Below are positions 52,123 through 60,835 of a DNA stretch of 64,000 nt, in pieces. How positions within the stretch are numbered: position 1 is the first letter of the stretch; the number at the start of each line of letters is the position of its first letter. Both the position numbers and the translations under genes were made by a program. Below the pieces are notes generated by a model. The model ran no database searches and was not told where the DNA came from. It saw only the letters and a list, made by a program, of their open reading frames with translations. Source of the DNA: Sphingopyxis sp. (GTDB lineage Bacteria; Pseudomonadota; Alphaproteobacteria; Sphingomonadales; Sphingomonadaceae); NCBI RefSeq assembly GCF_016793825.1, contig NZ_JAEULM010000050.1, positions 1-64,000 on the forward strand, given 5' to 3'.

Positions 52123-55100
52123 TCAGCGGGCGCCGCGGCCTGCAGCCTCCCCGTTTTGCGCGGTGGAGGTCGGGCCGTGCAGCAACGCCTGACCGCCATC
52201 GCCGATGATGGCGAAGCCCGCCCAGTAATAGGGGTGCGAAGTCTGCTTTTGGTCCATCAGCTTTGCCTGCGTCGCCCATAGCGCGTCGGCGATGCTCTCT
52301 CCCTGCCTTGCGGCAAAGAGTCCGCCGATCAGCCGCTTGGTCGCATCGAAGTCGTCGGGCGCGGGCCAATGGCTTGCGATGATCGATCGGCCGCCCGCGC
52401 CGATGAAGCTGCGGACCAGTCCGTCGAGGGCATTGCCGCCGCCGCTGGCGACGCCGGCTTCGCGCGTCGCGGCGACCGAGGCCGCGCCGGCAGTATCGCA
52501 GGCCGACAGAATGACCAGATCGGCATCGATCTTGAGGTCGAAGATTTCCTGGAAGGTAAGGAGGCCATCCGAATCCTGATCGCCGAACGAGGTCACCAGC
52601 GCGGGACGCGCGGGGCACGAGGGGTGGGGCGCTGTGACGAGGCCGTGCGTCGCGAAGTGGATGATGCGATAGTCGGACAGGTCGCCGCGGTTTTTCACGG
52701 CGGTATCGGTGAAGGCGCCGCCGGTAAGCAGCGTCGCCGCACCGCGATCCATCGTGTTGCTCGCGGTGACAAGCTCCTCGGCCGAGATCGGTCGGCTCCA
52801 CTGGGTGACGTCCCACTGGCAACTGCCGTCGGCCGCACCCCCGGCCACGCCGCGCGTCCCGGTCGACGGCAAGACGCCCCCGACCACGGGTAGATTTTGA
52901 CCTAGCCCGAAATATTCGCGGCTGCCGTTCGATGGCGGCGTCTGGCGGGCATTGCGGAACGAGAGCGCCGAAACCGCGGTGCTCGGTCGCGTTGCCCGGC
53001 CCAGCCAGGCGATCTGGCGCATGTCGAAGGCATCGGCATTGGGATCGTTGACCCGCTGCTCATAGGCGGCAAGTCCGGTATCCGATGTGATCAGCAGGTT
53101 GATCGGCAATCGCAGCATTGCGCCATCGGGTTCGAAGATCAGGTGCGGAACGCCGGGCAGCCGGTCGGCGACGGGGGCGAAGAGCTGCGTATAGAGTTTG
53201 CGCGCGGTGATCGCGTCGAAGGGATAGGTAACGCGCTTGCCGTTTTCGACGATCGAGATCGTCGACCGGATGCTGTCGACGGCGTTTTCGAGGCCCTGAT
53301 TGCTGACGTCGGTGCGCCACAATTGTGCGGCTTTGCTGTCGATCAACATGGCATAGACGGCATCGCCAACGACAAGCATCTTCAGATAGGCTTCGTCGGG
53401 ACGCAACACCTGTTGCAGTTCGGCCAGATCGAGCTTGCCCGATGCGACGACGCGGTATTGCGGATAGGCCGACAGCTTCGCGACCGTTTCCGCCTGCTGA
53501 AACGACAGGTTGTCGATCTGGGTCTTGAGGTCGGCGCGCATCGCGTTGACCTCGGGCGTGACGGGAAGCTGTGCGAGGCGAGCATCCTCGATCCGCGCGC
53601 GCTCGATATCGCGATTGAGCGTCGTCGCCTGCCGGAACAGGCGTGCGCCGTCGCCGTCGCCTGCCGACAATTCGCGGGCGAGAACCGCCTGCGTGTCGGC
53701 AACGCCGGGGCGCACCTGCAACTGGCTGGCGACGAAGAAGTCGCTTACCGCCGTGGGATCTGTCGCCGAGCGGTTTGCGAGCAACCGGTAATAGGGCGCC
53801 ATCATGTTCGCCATTCCGGTCGTCGAACGTTGCGATCCCGCCAGCGCCGCGACGACGTCGCGATAAATGCCGAGCGCCTTGTCGTCCTGTCCGTGGCGGG
53901 TGAGGAATGCCGCATAGCGTGCGCGCGCGGAGGCGAGGGCATTTGTTTCGGGATATTCCACCGCGAGCGCGCCGATCGACTCCTGAAAGCGCGCGTCGGC
54001 TGCGGCCGTGTCGCCGACCGCCTCCTCGGCCAGCGCAAGTTCGCCGAGCATTTGCGAGCGGAGCCGGACGATCGAGGTCACACGGCCTTCGCGCACTGCG
54101 ATTGCGTCGGCCAGCCCCTTGATCTGTGCGGCCTTTGCCGCCTCTGGATTACCGCGCAGCCGTTCGACGGTGCCGAGCAGGTGAACGGCCTGCGCATCGA
54201 TGATCTGGGCGCGTTCAAGTGGGGTCAAGCGCTCGCGGTCGCCGGTCTGGCGGACGGCTCGGGCGTTGTTGCCGCTGTTCACGCCGGCCACGATCTCGGG
54301 AGTCAGCGTCACTGCGCCGGCTTCGACCGTCACCGCGTTCGTCAGTGGCGGGATCGGCGTCTGGAGCAACGCCGCCGCGCCGTCATAGTCGCGCTGATTG
54401 AGTGCGTGGATCGCCCGGAAATTGCGACGGAGGCGAAGCTGTACCGGGTCGCCGGTCGGGATCGCCTCGACCTCGGCGAACAGCCGTTCGGCTTCGGCAA
54501 ATTCGCCGAGGTTCGATCGCTGAAGTGCGCGGTTCAGAGTGAATTCGGTGGGATCGAGATCGCCAGCGGCCTGATCTTCGACGGCGCGGCGCGACAGCGC
54601 TTCGAAAAATTCGGCGGCTTCGGCGTAATCGCCGCTGTGGTTGCGGCGATATCCCTCGGCCAGCGCCTTGTCGACGTCGATCGTTCCCGCGAGGGTACGC
54701 GCAAACCCGTCGTTGCCGCCGACGGACGTCGTTGCGACCCTGATCTGGCCGGAGGCGACCTTGTGATCGCGGATGGATTCGAGCGCAAGGTTCAGCGCGT
54801 CGTCATAGGCGGTGAAACCCTCTGCGGTGTAAGTAGTATCGCCGGCCTCCTCGATCCGGGTGGTCCAGCCGACATTGCTGTCCTTGACCGTGCAGGTGCC
54901 GTCGGCGGCGCACAGAATGGTTCCGGCGCGGCCCTGCTCGATGCGCGCCCGCGCCTCGGCAGGCGGGGCGCGGAGGACGCGGACATAGCCGATCGGCTGA
55001 CTCGCATCGCGGCAGACGATCGTCCAGGCGCGATCGAACATGCCCTTGACCACGGAATCGCGAACCGTCGCCTGCACTTCGCAAAGCGAGCCGCCCTGAT

Positions 55101-55230
55101 CGCCGATCGAGAAACTGTCGCGCAGCGTCGGGTCGCCGACCTGTGCCTGTACGGTTCCCGGCGCAACCAAACCCAGCATGGGCGGTAATGCGGCAAGAAC
55201 CGACAGAAAATGCGGACGTCGAGCGGTCAT
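52123..55230 (-). CDS. Exported TPR-CHAT domain peptidase
   Basis: A 1035-residue protein with signal peptide (ending GTVQAQ). The N-terminal domain has several Cys (about 30-130). Helical TPR-like repeats occupy about 170-560 (GDYAEAAEFFEAL, GEFAEAERLFAEVEAI, GQDDKALGIYRDVVAAL) and a coiled helix follows. The C-terminal caspase-like CHAT domain spans about 590-1020. The catalytic dyad is visible as His862 (HFATHGL) and Cys911 (LSACDTAG), followed by GLVRSFIGAGGRSIIASHW. The ATG at 55230 has GGGGGA six bases upstream. Export places this protease outside the cytoplasm, unlike Craspase-type CHAT proteins. The neighbouring exoprotein is a conceivable substrate; this is inference. Confidence 0.9.
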   Translation of the reverse strand: MTARRPHFLSVLAALPPMLGLVAPGTVQAQVGDPTLRDSFSIGDQGGSLCEVQATVRDSVVKGMFDRAWTIVCRDASQPIGYVRVLRAPPAEARARIEQGRAGTILCAADGTCTVKDSNVGWTTRIEEAGDTTYTAEGFTAYDDALNLALESIRDHKVASGQIRVATTSVGGNDGFARTLAGTIDVDKALAEGYRRNHSGDYAEAAEFFEALSRRAVEDQAAGDLDPTEFTLNRALQRSNLGEFAEAERLFAEVEAIPTGDPVQLRLRRNFRAIHALNQRDYDGAAALLQTPIPPLTNAVTVEAGAVTLTPEIVAGVNSGNNARAVRQTGDRERLTPLERAQIIDAQAVHLLGTVERLRGNPEAAKAAQIKGLADAIAVREGRVTSIVRLRSQMLGELALAEEAVGDTAAADARFQESIGALAVEYPETNALASARARYAAFLTRHGQDDKALGIYRDVVAALAGSQRSTTGMANMMAPYYRLLANRSATDPTAVSDFFVASQLQVRPGVADTQAVLARELSAGDGDGARLFRQATTLNRDIERARIEDARLAQLPVTPEVNAMRADLKTQIDNLSFQQAETVAKLSAYPQYRVVASGKLDLAELQQVLRPDEAYLKMLVVGDAVYAMLIDSKAAQLWRTDVSNQGLENAVDSIRSTISIVENGKRVTYPFDAITARKLYTQLFAPVADRLPGVPHLIFEPDGAMLRLPINLLITSDTGLAAYEQRVNDPNADAFDMRQIAWLGRATRPSTAVSALSFRNARQTPPSNGSREYFGLGQNLPVVGGVLPSTGTRGVAGGAADGSCQWDVTQWSRPISAEELVTASNTMDRGAATLLTGGAFTDTAVKNRGDLSDYRIIHFATHGLVTAPHPSCPARPALVTSFGDQDSDGLLTFQEIFDLKIDADLVILSACDTAGAASVAATREAGVASGGGNALDGLVRSFIGAGGRSIIASHWPAPDDFDATKRLIGGLFAARQGESIADALWATQAKLMDQKQTSHPYYWAGFAIIGDGGQALLHGPTSTAQNGEAAGRGAR

Positions 55231-55444
55231 CACCAATCCCCCAAGCCAAACCTCAAGGCACCACGTCCGCTATTCCGGCGGCATGGCGCAGTCTTTACAG
55301 TGCTGCGGTACGACCCATTCCCGTCGGCGCGGACCCTAAACCCATCGTTTGAAAAAGGGAAGTGATCTGCGGCACAGCGCCTTGCGCGCGTCCGCGCCCC
55401 GACCTATTTGGGGACAGACCCTTAATATCCGACGAGGAACAAAG

Positions 55445-55771
55445 ATGAGCGCATTCGACGATCGTGAACGGGCCTTTGAAGCGAAATATGCCCGCGATCA
55501 GGACATCCAGTTCCGTATCACGGCCCGCCGCAACCGGCTTGTCGGTGAATGGGCGGCGCAGCGTATGGGCCTGACGCCCGAGGAAACCGACGCTTATGCA
55601 AAGGCGGTCGTCCAGGCCGATTTCGAGGAAGCGGGGGACGAGGATGTGATCCGCAAGCTGGCGGGCGACCTCACCGCTGCGCAGGTTGAAATCAGCGATG
55701 CGGAAATTCGGGCCGTTCTCAACGAAAAAACCGCCGAGGCGCGGCGGCAGTTCATCGACAGCCAGAACTGA
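55445..55771 (+). CDS. F1-ATPase inhibitor zeta subunit (DUF1476)
   Basis: A 108-residue helical protein matching the alphaproteobacterial ATPase inhibitor zeta family. It starts MSAFDDRERAFEAKYARDQDIQFRI, with the inhibitory N-terminal segment, and contains RRNRLVGEWAAQRMGLTPEETDAYAKAVV and the helical end. In Paracoccus it blocks reverse rotation of F1. GAGGAAC is the ribosome site. The 215-base gap to the divergent CHAT gene holds both promoters; none is clear by eye. Confidence 0.9.
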   Translation: MSAFDDRERAFEAKYARDQDIQFRITARRNRLVGEWAAQRMGLTPEETDAYAKAVVQADFEEAGDEDVIRKLAGDLTAAQVEISDAEIRAVLNEKTAEARRQFIDSQN

Positions 55772-55781
55772 GGCTGCCGCC

Positions 55782-56015
55782 ATGGGGATGCGCGAACAGG
55801 ACCTGAAAGGGATGATCGAGGCGGCGTTTCCGGACGCGGTCGTGACCATCACCGATCTGGCCGGCGACAACGAGCATTATTCGGCGCATGTCGTCAGCGA
55901 ATCCTTTCGCGGCATGGCCCGCGTGGCGCAGCACAAGGCGGTCTATGCCGCGCTCGGCGGGCGCATGGGCGGCGAACTTCATGCCTTGCAATTGACCACC
56001 GCCGTTCCTTCATAG
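55782..56015 (+). CDS. BolA/IbaG family protein
   Basis: A 77-residue class II KH-fold protein with the BolA signature (VTITDLAGDNEHYSAHVVSESFRGMARVAQHKAVYAAL) including the conserved His residues used to hold a [2Fe-2S] cluster with a monothiol glutaredoxin. The partner gene follows 50 bases later. The start could be 55782 or the ATG two codons later. Ten bases separate it from the zeta gene. Confidence 0.93.
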   Translation: MGMREQDLKGMIEAAFPDAVVTITDLAGDNEHYSAHVVSESFRGMARVAQHKAVYAALGGRMGGELHALQLTTAVPS

Positions 56016-56065
56016 GAACGAGATGCAAACCTTGTTCGGCGCCGCAGCGCCACCGGAGACTGTAC

Positions 56066-56398
56066 ATGAGCGACCCTGCCACCCACGACCGCATTGCCAA
56101 GCTCGTCGGCGACCATCCCGTCCTGCTTTTCATGAAGGGCACGCCGCTGTTTCCGCAGTGCGGTTTTTCGTCGCGCGCGATTGCGATGCTCGACCGGCTG
56201 GGGATCGAATATGACACCGTCGATGTGTTGCAGGACATGGAGGTCCGTCAGGGGATCAAGGAGTTTTCGGACTGGCCGACGATTCCCCAGCTTTACGTGA
56301 AGGGCGAATTCATCGGCGGCAGCGACATCATGATGGAGATGTGGGAGGCCGGCGAGTTGCACCAGCTCATGGACGGCGTCCCGACGCGCGCGGAATAG
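56066..56398 (+). CDS. grxD: Monothiol glutaredoxin Grx4
   Basis: A 110-residue monothiol glutaredoxin. The active site PQCGFSSRA carries the single Cys of the CGFS motif, with KGTPLFP before it, WPTIPQLYVKGEFIGGSDI and EMWEAGELHQLM following. It binds and transfers [2Fe-2S] clusters with glutathione and BolA, whose gene precedes it. Normal length. Confidence 0.96.
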   Translation: MSDPATHDRIAKLVGDHPVLLFMKGTPLFPQCGFSSRAIAMLDRLGIEYDTVDVLQDMEVRQGIKEFSDWPTIPQLYVKGEFIGGSDIMMEMWEAGELHQLMDGVPTRAE

Positions 56399-56499
56399 GC
56401 CGGTCGCGCGCCGAATAGGCGCGTGCGGGTGACCTCTCGACGAGCGGCCTTACATCTGGAACATAGGCGCCGGTTCCTGCCGCGGGGATATGGTGCATC

Positions 56500-58227
56500 A
56501 TGATCCTGTTTCTTCTTGCGTATCTGGGTGGCGCGCTGACGATCGTCAGCCCGTGCATCCTGCCTGTGCTACCCTTCGTCTTCGCGCGCGCGGATCAGCC
56601 GTTCGTGCGCAGCGGGCTACCGATGCTCCTGGGGATGGCGGTGACGTTCGCGGGCGTCGCAACGCTTGCGGTGGTCGGTGGCGGATGGGTTGTCGAGGCC
56701 AATAATTATGGCCGTCTGGCCGCACTCGTCATTCTGGGCCTGTTCGGATTGCTGCTGTTGTTTCCAGCGCTTGCCGACCGTGCGACGCGGCCGCTGGTCG
56801 CGCTGGGGTCGCGGCTGTCGCAGAACGCTTCGGGCGGTCATGCGCGATCTTCCTTTCTCTCGTCCCTGCTGCTCGGCGTTGCTACGGGGCTGCTCTGGGC
56901 CCCCTGTGCAGGGCCGGTGCTCGGCCTGTTGCTGACGGGCGCAGCGCTGCAGGGGGCGAGCGCCCAGACGTCGCTACTGTTGCTGGCCTATGCGCTCGGC
57001 GCAGCGACGTCGCTTGCGCTCGCACTGCTGGTCGGCGGACGGGTGTTCGCGGCGATGAAGCGGTCGATCCGGGCGGGCGAATGGGTGCGCAAGGCGTTGG
57101 GAGCGGCTGTGCTGGCCGGGGTCGTCGCCATCGGGCTGGGCCTCGACACTGGATTGTTGACCCGTCTGTCGCTCGCCAGTACCGCGCGCTTCGAACAATC
57201 GCTGTTGGAACGTCTGCACCCTGATGGCGCCATGCCGAAGGCCATGCCGGGCGGCGATACGCTCGCGGACATGGGGCCATTCCCCTCACTGGCCGGCGCA
57301 ACCGGCTGGATGAATTCGCCGCCGCTGACGGCCGAGGGGCTGCGCGGCAAGGTGGTGCTGATCGATTTCTGGACCTATTCGTGCATCAACTGTCTGCGCA
57401 CCATCCCTTATGTAAAGGCTTGGGAGGCGAAGTATCGCGACAAGGGGCTGGTCGTTATCGGTGTTCATACGCCCGAATTCGCCTTCGAGCGCGATCCGGA
57501 CAATGTCGCGAAGGCGATCAAGGATCTGGGCATCACCTATCCTGTCGCGCTCGACAATCGCTATGCGATCTGGCGCGGCTTCGACAATCGATATTGGCCC
57601 GCGCATTATTTCATCGATGCCAAGGGGCGCGTTCGCGCCGCCCGTTTCGGCGAGGGGCATCAGGCGGAATCGGAAAAGATCATCCAGCGCCTGATCGCCG
57701 AAAATGGCGTCGCTCTGGGGGCGATGGATACGGCGGTGGTCGAAGCGCAGGGGGTTGGCGAGGGGGAGAGTACCCGCAGGGATCGATCACCCGAAACCTA
57801 TCTCGGTTATGACCGCGCACAGCATTTCGCATCGCCCGGCGGTTTCGTCCGCGATGCGCGGCATGACTATGTGCTGCCGGTGCTGGCCGTCCGCAACGAC
57901 TGGGCGCTTGGCGGCGCATGGATCGTCGGCGGCGAGCATGCTGTGTCGGCGGCTCCCGGCGCGCGGATCGCCTTCCGCTTTCGCGGCCGCGACCTCCATC
58001 TTGTCCTTGGTGCCGGGGACGGCACGCAACCCGTCCGATTCCGCATCACGATCGACGGCAAGGCGCCCGGTACCGATCACGGTCTCGATATCGACGCCGG
58101 GGGCAATGGGACGGTGACCAGCCAGCGGCTCTACCAGCTCGTTCGCCAACAGGGTCCGCAGGAGCGTGTGTTCCAGATCGAGTTTCTCGATCCCGGCGCT
58201 CAGGCTTTTGCCTTCACTTTCGGCTGA
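56500..58227 (+). CDS. DipZ-type CcdA-thioredoxin fusion
   Basis: A 575-residue inner-membrane protein. Residues 1-235 form the CcdA-like reductant carrier with six helices and the Cys pair SPCILP and APCAGP. Residues about 265-410 form a periplasmic TlpA/thioredoxin domain with WTYSCINCLRTIPY, the CxxC being Cys-Ile-Asn-Cys. The last 140 residues are a beta-rich C-terminal domain as in mycobacterial DipZ (LGYDRAQHFASPGGFVRDARHDY). It moves electrons from cytoplasmic thioredoxin to periplasmic disulfides. The abundant c-type hemes of the cluster at 30-36 kb would need such reduction of CxxCH thiols, though no direct link is shown. Confidence 0.9.
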   Translation: MILFLLAYLGGALTIVSPCILPVLPFVFARADQPFVRSGLPMLLGMAVTFAGVATLAVVGGGWVVEANNYGRLAALVILGLFGLLLLFPALADRATRPLVALGSRLSQNASGGHARSSFLSSLLLGVATGLLWAPCAGPVLGLLLTGAALQGASAQTSLLLLAYALGAATSLALALLVGGRVFAAMKRSIRAGEWVRKALGAAVLAGVVAIGLGLDTGLLTRLSLASTARFEQSLLERLHPDGAMPKAMPGGDTLADMGPFPSLAGATGWMNSPPLTAEGLRGKVVLIDFWTYSCINCLRTIPYVKAWEAKYRDKGLVVIGVHTPEFAFERDPDNVAKAIKDLGITYPVALDNRYAIWRGFDNRYWPAHYFIDAKGRVRAARFGEGHQAESEKIIQRLIAENGVALGAMDTAVVEAQGVGEGESTRRDRSPETYLGYDRAQHFASPGGFVRDARHDYVLPVLAVRNDWALGGAWIVGGEHAVSAAPGARIAFRFRGRDLHLVLGAGDGTQPVRFRITIDGKAPGTDHGLDIDAGGNGTVTSQRLYQLVRQQGPQERVFQIEFLDPGAQAFAFTFG

Positions 58228-58253
58228 ATTCGGTCGCGATGGGTAAAAGCATC

Positions 58254-58289
58254 CGGGGGGCGGGGCCTTGAAGGCCGCTCCGCCCCCCG
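58254..58289 (+). terminator. Hairpin after dipZ
   Basis: A 10-bp G+C stem CGGGGGGCGG/CCGCCCCCCG encloses a second stem GGCC-TTGAA-GGCC; TTT follows. It starts 27 bases after the dipZ stop and is the best terminator in the 400-base gap 58228-58627. Confidence 0.6.
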
Positions 58290-58329
58290 TTTGCATCGGG
58301 GGCAAGTGGGGATTTCCGGAGTGAGGGCA

Positions 58330-58377
58330 GGGGGCATCAGGGACCAGACCGATGCCCCCCACCGCTCGATTGAGCGG
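58330..58377. repeat. Two further hairpins before blaI
   Basis: GGGGGCATC (58330-58338) pairs with GATGCCCCC (58351-58359), and just after it CCGCTC pairs with GAGCGG (58362-58377) across a four-base loop. With the terminator at 58254 this makes three hairpins in 125 bases without a gene. They may serve transcripts from both sides or belong to a small RNA; nothing else is recognised until the BlaI operator. Confidence 0.45.
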
Positions 58378-58574
58378 AACACTCGGGAACATCCATATCC
58401 ATACAAGCGGCGTGCCAATTTGCCGCCTTCACGGATTACCGGGGCAGACGCTGGTTAGCGAATCGTTACCTGCGCTTGCCTCTGTCAAAATTCCCGACAC
58501 ATGCCGAGCCTCCCGATCTTCGCGACGGGAGCGAAAGGCGCCTCCATTTTTGTTCAGGAAGCGTTCAGCAGAAT

Positions 58575-58590
58575 GACTACATTTGTAGTC
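58575..58590 (+). promoter_or_regulatory. BlaI/MecI-type operator
   Basis: A perfect 7-bp palindrome GACTACA-TT-TGTAGTC lies 37 bases before the blaI-like start. It contains the core TACA-N2-TGTA bound by BlaI/MecI/CopY repressors, so the operon is very probably autorepressed. Confidence 0.85.
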
Positions 58591-58627
58591 GCATTGCAGA
58601 TCAGCGCCAACGGGAGGGGTTTCCAGC

Positions 58628-58996
58628 ATGGCGGAACGAGCAAGCGATTCGGAAATGCAGGTGCTGTCGGCCTTGTGGGACAAGGCCCCGCAGACCGCGG
58701 CCGACCTCACGCAGCGTATAGGAAAGATCAACGGCTGGACCCAGGCGACGGTCAAGACGCTGCTCGCCCGGCTGGTCCAGAAAGGCGCGGTCACGGCGGA
58801 GGCCGACGGGCGGCGTTATCTCTATCGCCCGGCAGTCGCGCGGGCCGAGGCCGTCGGCGAGGAATCGCAGCGGTTCGTCGATCGGTTGTTCGGCGGTCGC
58901 GTGAGCCCGCTGATCGCGCATCTTGCCGAGCGGGAGGCGTTGACCGACACCGATATCGCCGAGATCGAAGCCCTGCTGCGGAAGCTCAAGTCATGA
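58628..58996 (+). CDS. BlaI/MecI/CopY-family repressor
   Basis: A 122-residue winged-helix repressor. SDSEMQVLSALWDKAPQTAADL, WTQATVKTLLARLVQKGAV and GRRYLYRPAV are the family core; the C-terminal part dimerises and, in classic systems, is cleaved by the M56 partner. Its stop overlaps the following peptidase gene by four bases and a matching operator lies just upstream. No beta-lactamase of class A or D is next to it in this window. Confidence 0.93.
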   Translation: MAERASDSEMQVLSALWDKAPQTAADLTQRIGKINGWTQATVKTLLARLVQKGAVTAEADGRRYLYRPAVARAEAVGEESQRFVDRLFGGRVSPLIAHLAEREALTDTDIAEIEALLRKLKS

Positions 58997-60696
58997 GCGC
59001 CGACATGATCCTTCAGGCCTGGGGTGACACGATGATCACCACGGCTGCTCTCGTCCTTGCGGTTCTGGTGATCCGCAAACCGTTCGCGCGTCATTTCGGT
59101 CCGCACCTCACCTATATGCTGTGGCTTGTCCCGGCGTTGCGCATGGTGCTTCCGCCTTTGCCGTTCGCCGATCCGGCGCAGCCGGCGCCCATGCTGCCGG
59201 CGAACGAGGCACTGTATCTGGTACCAGTCGATGCCCTCACAGAAACGCCGGTGCCGGCCGCAGCGCCCTGGTCCTTCGTCGACTTTCTTCCCCATGTCTT
59301 TGCGCTATGGGCGGCAGGCGTCGCGTTTGTCCTCGTCGCGGCGTGGATTTCGCACCGGCGTTTTCGCCGTGCTGTGCTGGCCGAGGGCGTCGAGCTCGAA
59401 CCGATCGGTCGGGTTCGGCTGGTCATGACCGGCGCCGTCGATGGCCCCGTCGCTTTCGGTCTTGCGCGTCGCTTCGTCGCCGTGCCGCGCGACTTTTTCG
59501 GTCGCTATGCGGCGGAGGAGCGCGCGCTCGCGATCGATCACGAGCTTGCGCATCATCGTCACGGCGATCTTTGGGCCAATGCTGCCGCGCTGCTGATGCT
59601 CGCGTCGCAATGGTTCAATCCCTTGGCCTGGCGCGCGATCCGCGCCTTCCGTTTTGATCAGGAGGCGGCGTGCGATGCGCGGGTTCTGACGATGACCGAC
59701 GATGCGCCCCGCGATCTGCGCACCGCCCGCTATGCCATCGCGATCGCCAAGGCCGCCGTCGGCTCACGGTTGTCGCTCGCCGCGCCGATGGCCGTCCACG
59801 ACAATTTGCAGGAGAGACTGACGATGCTCATGAGGCAGGATATTTCGAAGAAGCGCGGCCTGGTCGGCAAGCTGCTGGTCGGCGGCGCGGCGCTCGCCGT
59901 GCTCGCGACCACCGCGACGCTGGTGCCCGCCGCTACCGCCAGCGCGCAGGCGGACATCGCCGAGCCGCCGGCCCCGCCGACGCCGCCGACGCCGCCGTCG
60001 GTGCCGGACGCGCCGCTGCCGCCCGAGGCCCCCGCTGCGCCCGGCGTGATGATCTTTACCGACGAACAAAGTGGTGGAGCCACGGAAGCGGACGGCAAGG
60101 CGCGCGAAGTCCATCGCATCGTCATTCGCCGCGACGGCGAAGGCGACGGCAAGGGTCATCCGTCGATGATGCTTGCCCCCGTCGATGGCAAGGCGAGGCG
60201 AATTGAACTCCGCACACCTGGCCTGTCGCGGGACGACGTGATCGCGACGCTGAAGGAACAGGGCATTACTGGCGCCAAGGCAGAAGCCATTGCCGACAAG
60301 CTGGAGGCAAGGCGCCGCGAACACATGCGTACCGCGATGACTTCGATGGCCCCGTTGCCGCCGATGCCGCCCCTCCCGCCAACGGCCGTGATACCATATG
60401 GTGCGTGGAGTTCGGTTGACGGCAAGGCGATGGTCGTCGGTAAATGCGCCGACGGATCGAAGACGGCGCCTATCGTCAATCGCGAGGAGGCCGACGGTAA
60501 TCAGCGCCAACGGATCGTGATGATCCGCTGCGGCGACACGGCCGAGAGCAAGGCGGCCCGCCTTTCGGCGCTGAAAAAGGCGCGCGACAGCTTCACCAAG
60601 GGCGTAGCGGCGCGAGGACTGTCAGAGGATATGCGTGCGAAGGTCGCCAGCGACCTCGATAAAGCGATCGCGGATATCGAGAAATCGGCCGACTAA
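58993..60696 (+). CDS. M56 (BlaR1-like) membrane metallopeptidase
   Basis: A 567-residue protein. Membrane helices occur at about 12-28, 40-55 and 98-118, with a cytoplasmic zinc-protease domain (HELAHHRHGD, catalytic HExxH near 184) and a downstream FRFDQEAACDARVL. A further helix near 295-315 leads to an unrelated periplasmic tail of about 250 residues: Pro-rich linker, charged helices and KCADGSKTAPIVNREE. The penicillin-binding sensor of BlaR1 is absent, so the signal is not evidently a beta-lactam. It presumably inactivates the co-encoded repressor. Confidence 0.9.
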   Translation: MSADMILQAWGDTMITTAALVLAVLVIRKPFARHFGPHLTYMLWLVPALRMVLPPLPFADPAQPAPMLPANEALYLVPVDALTETPVPAAAPWSFVDFLPHVFALWAAGVAFVLVAAWISHRRFRRAVLAEGVELEPIGRVRLVMTGAVDGPVAFGLARRFVAVPRDFFGRYAAEERALAIDHELAHHRHGDLWANAAALLMLASQWFNPLAWRAIRAFRFDQEAACDARVLTMTDDAPRDLRTARYAIAIAKAAVGSRLSLAAPMAVHDNLQERLTMLMRQDISKKRGLVGKLLVGGAALAVLATTATLVPAATASAQADIAEPPAPPTPPTPPSVPDAPLPPEAPAAPGVMIFTDEQSGGATEADGKAREVHRIVIRRDGEGDGKGHPSMMLAPVDGKARRIELRTPGLSRDDVIATLKEQGITGAKAEAIADKLEARRREHMRTAMTSMAPLPPMPPLPPTAVIPYGAWSSVDGKAMVVGKCADGSKTAPIVNREEADGNQRQRIVMIRCGDTAESKAARLSALKKARDSFTKGVAARGLSEDMRAKVASDLDKAIADIEKSAD

Positions 60697-60757
60697 GGTC
60701 GCCGACAGCTTCGACGTCGGCCCCCAATCCCCGGTGGGGTCGGCGGCAGGGGCGGGG

Positions 60758-60786
60758 AAAGGGAGGCGCCATGCGGCTCCCTTTTT
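60758..60786 (+). terminator. Intrinsic terminator of the blaI-M56 operon
   Basis: AAAGGGAG (60758-60765) pairs with CTCCCTTT (60777-60784), with two extra inner pairs, and ends in TTTTT. It lies 61 bases after the peptidase stop. Confidence 0.8.
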
Positions 60787-60835
60787 CGCGTTCGCGCCCC
60801 TTTTCCTTTCGCCGGCGCGATGCCACATGGGCGCG

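Noticed and set aside
53143-55188. A 681-codon plus-strand open frame (also 49683-51728)
   Set aside because: Both are mirror frames of the CHAT and cyclase genes and have no start signal or domain.
58993-60696. Beta-lactam receptor BlaR1
   Set aside because: The M56 domain is present but the C-terminal penicillin-binding domain with SxxK is not.
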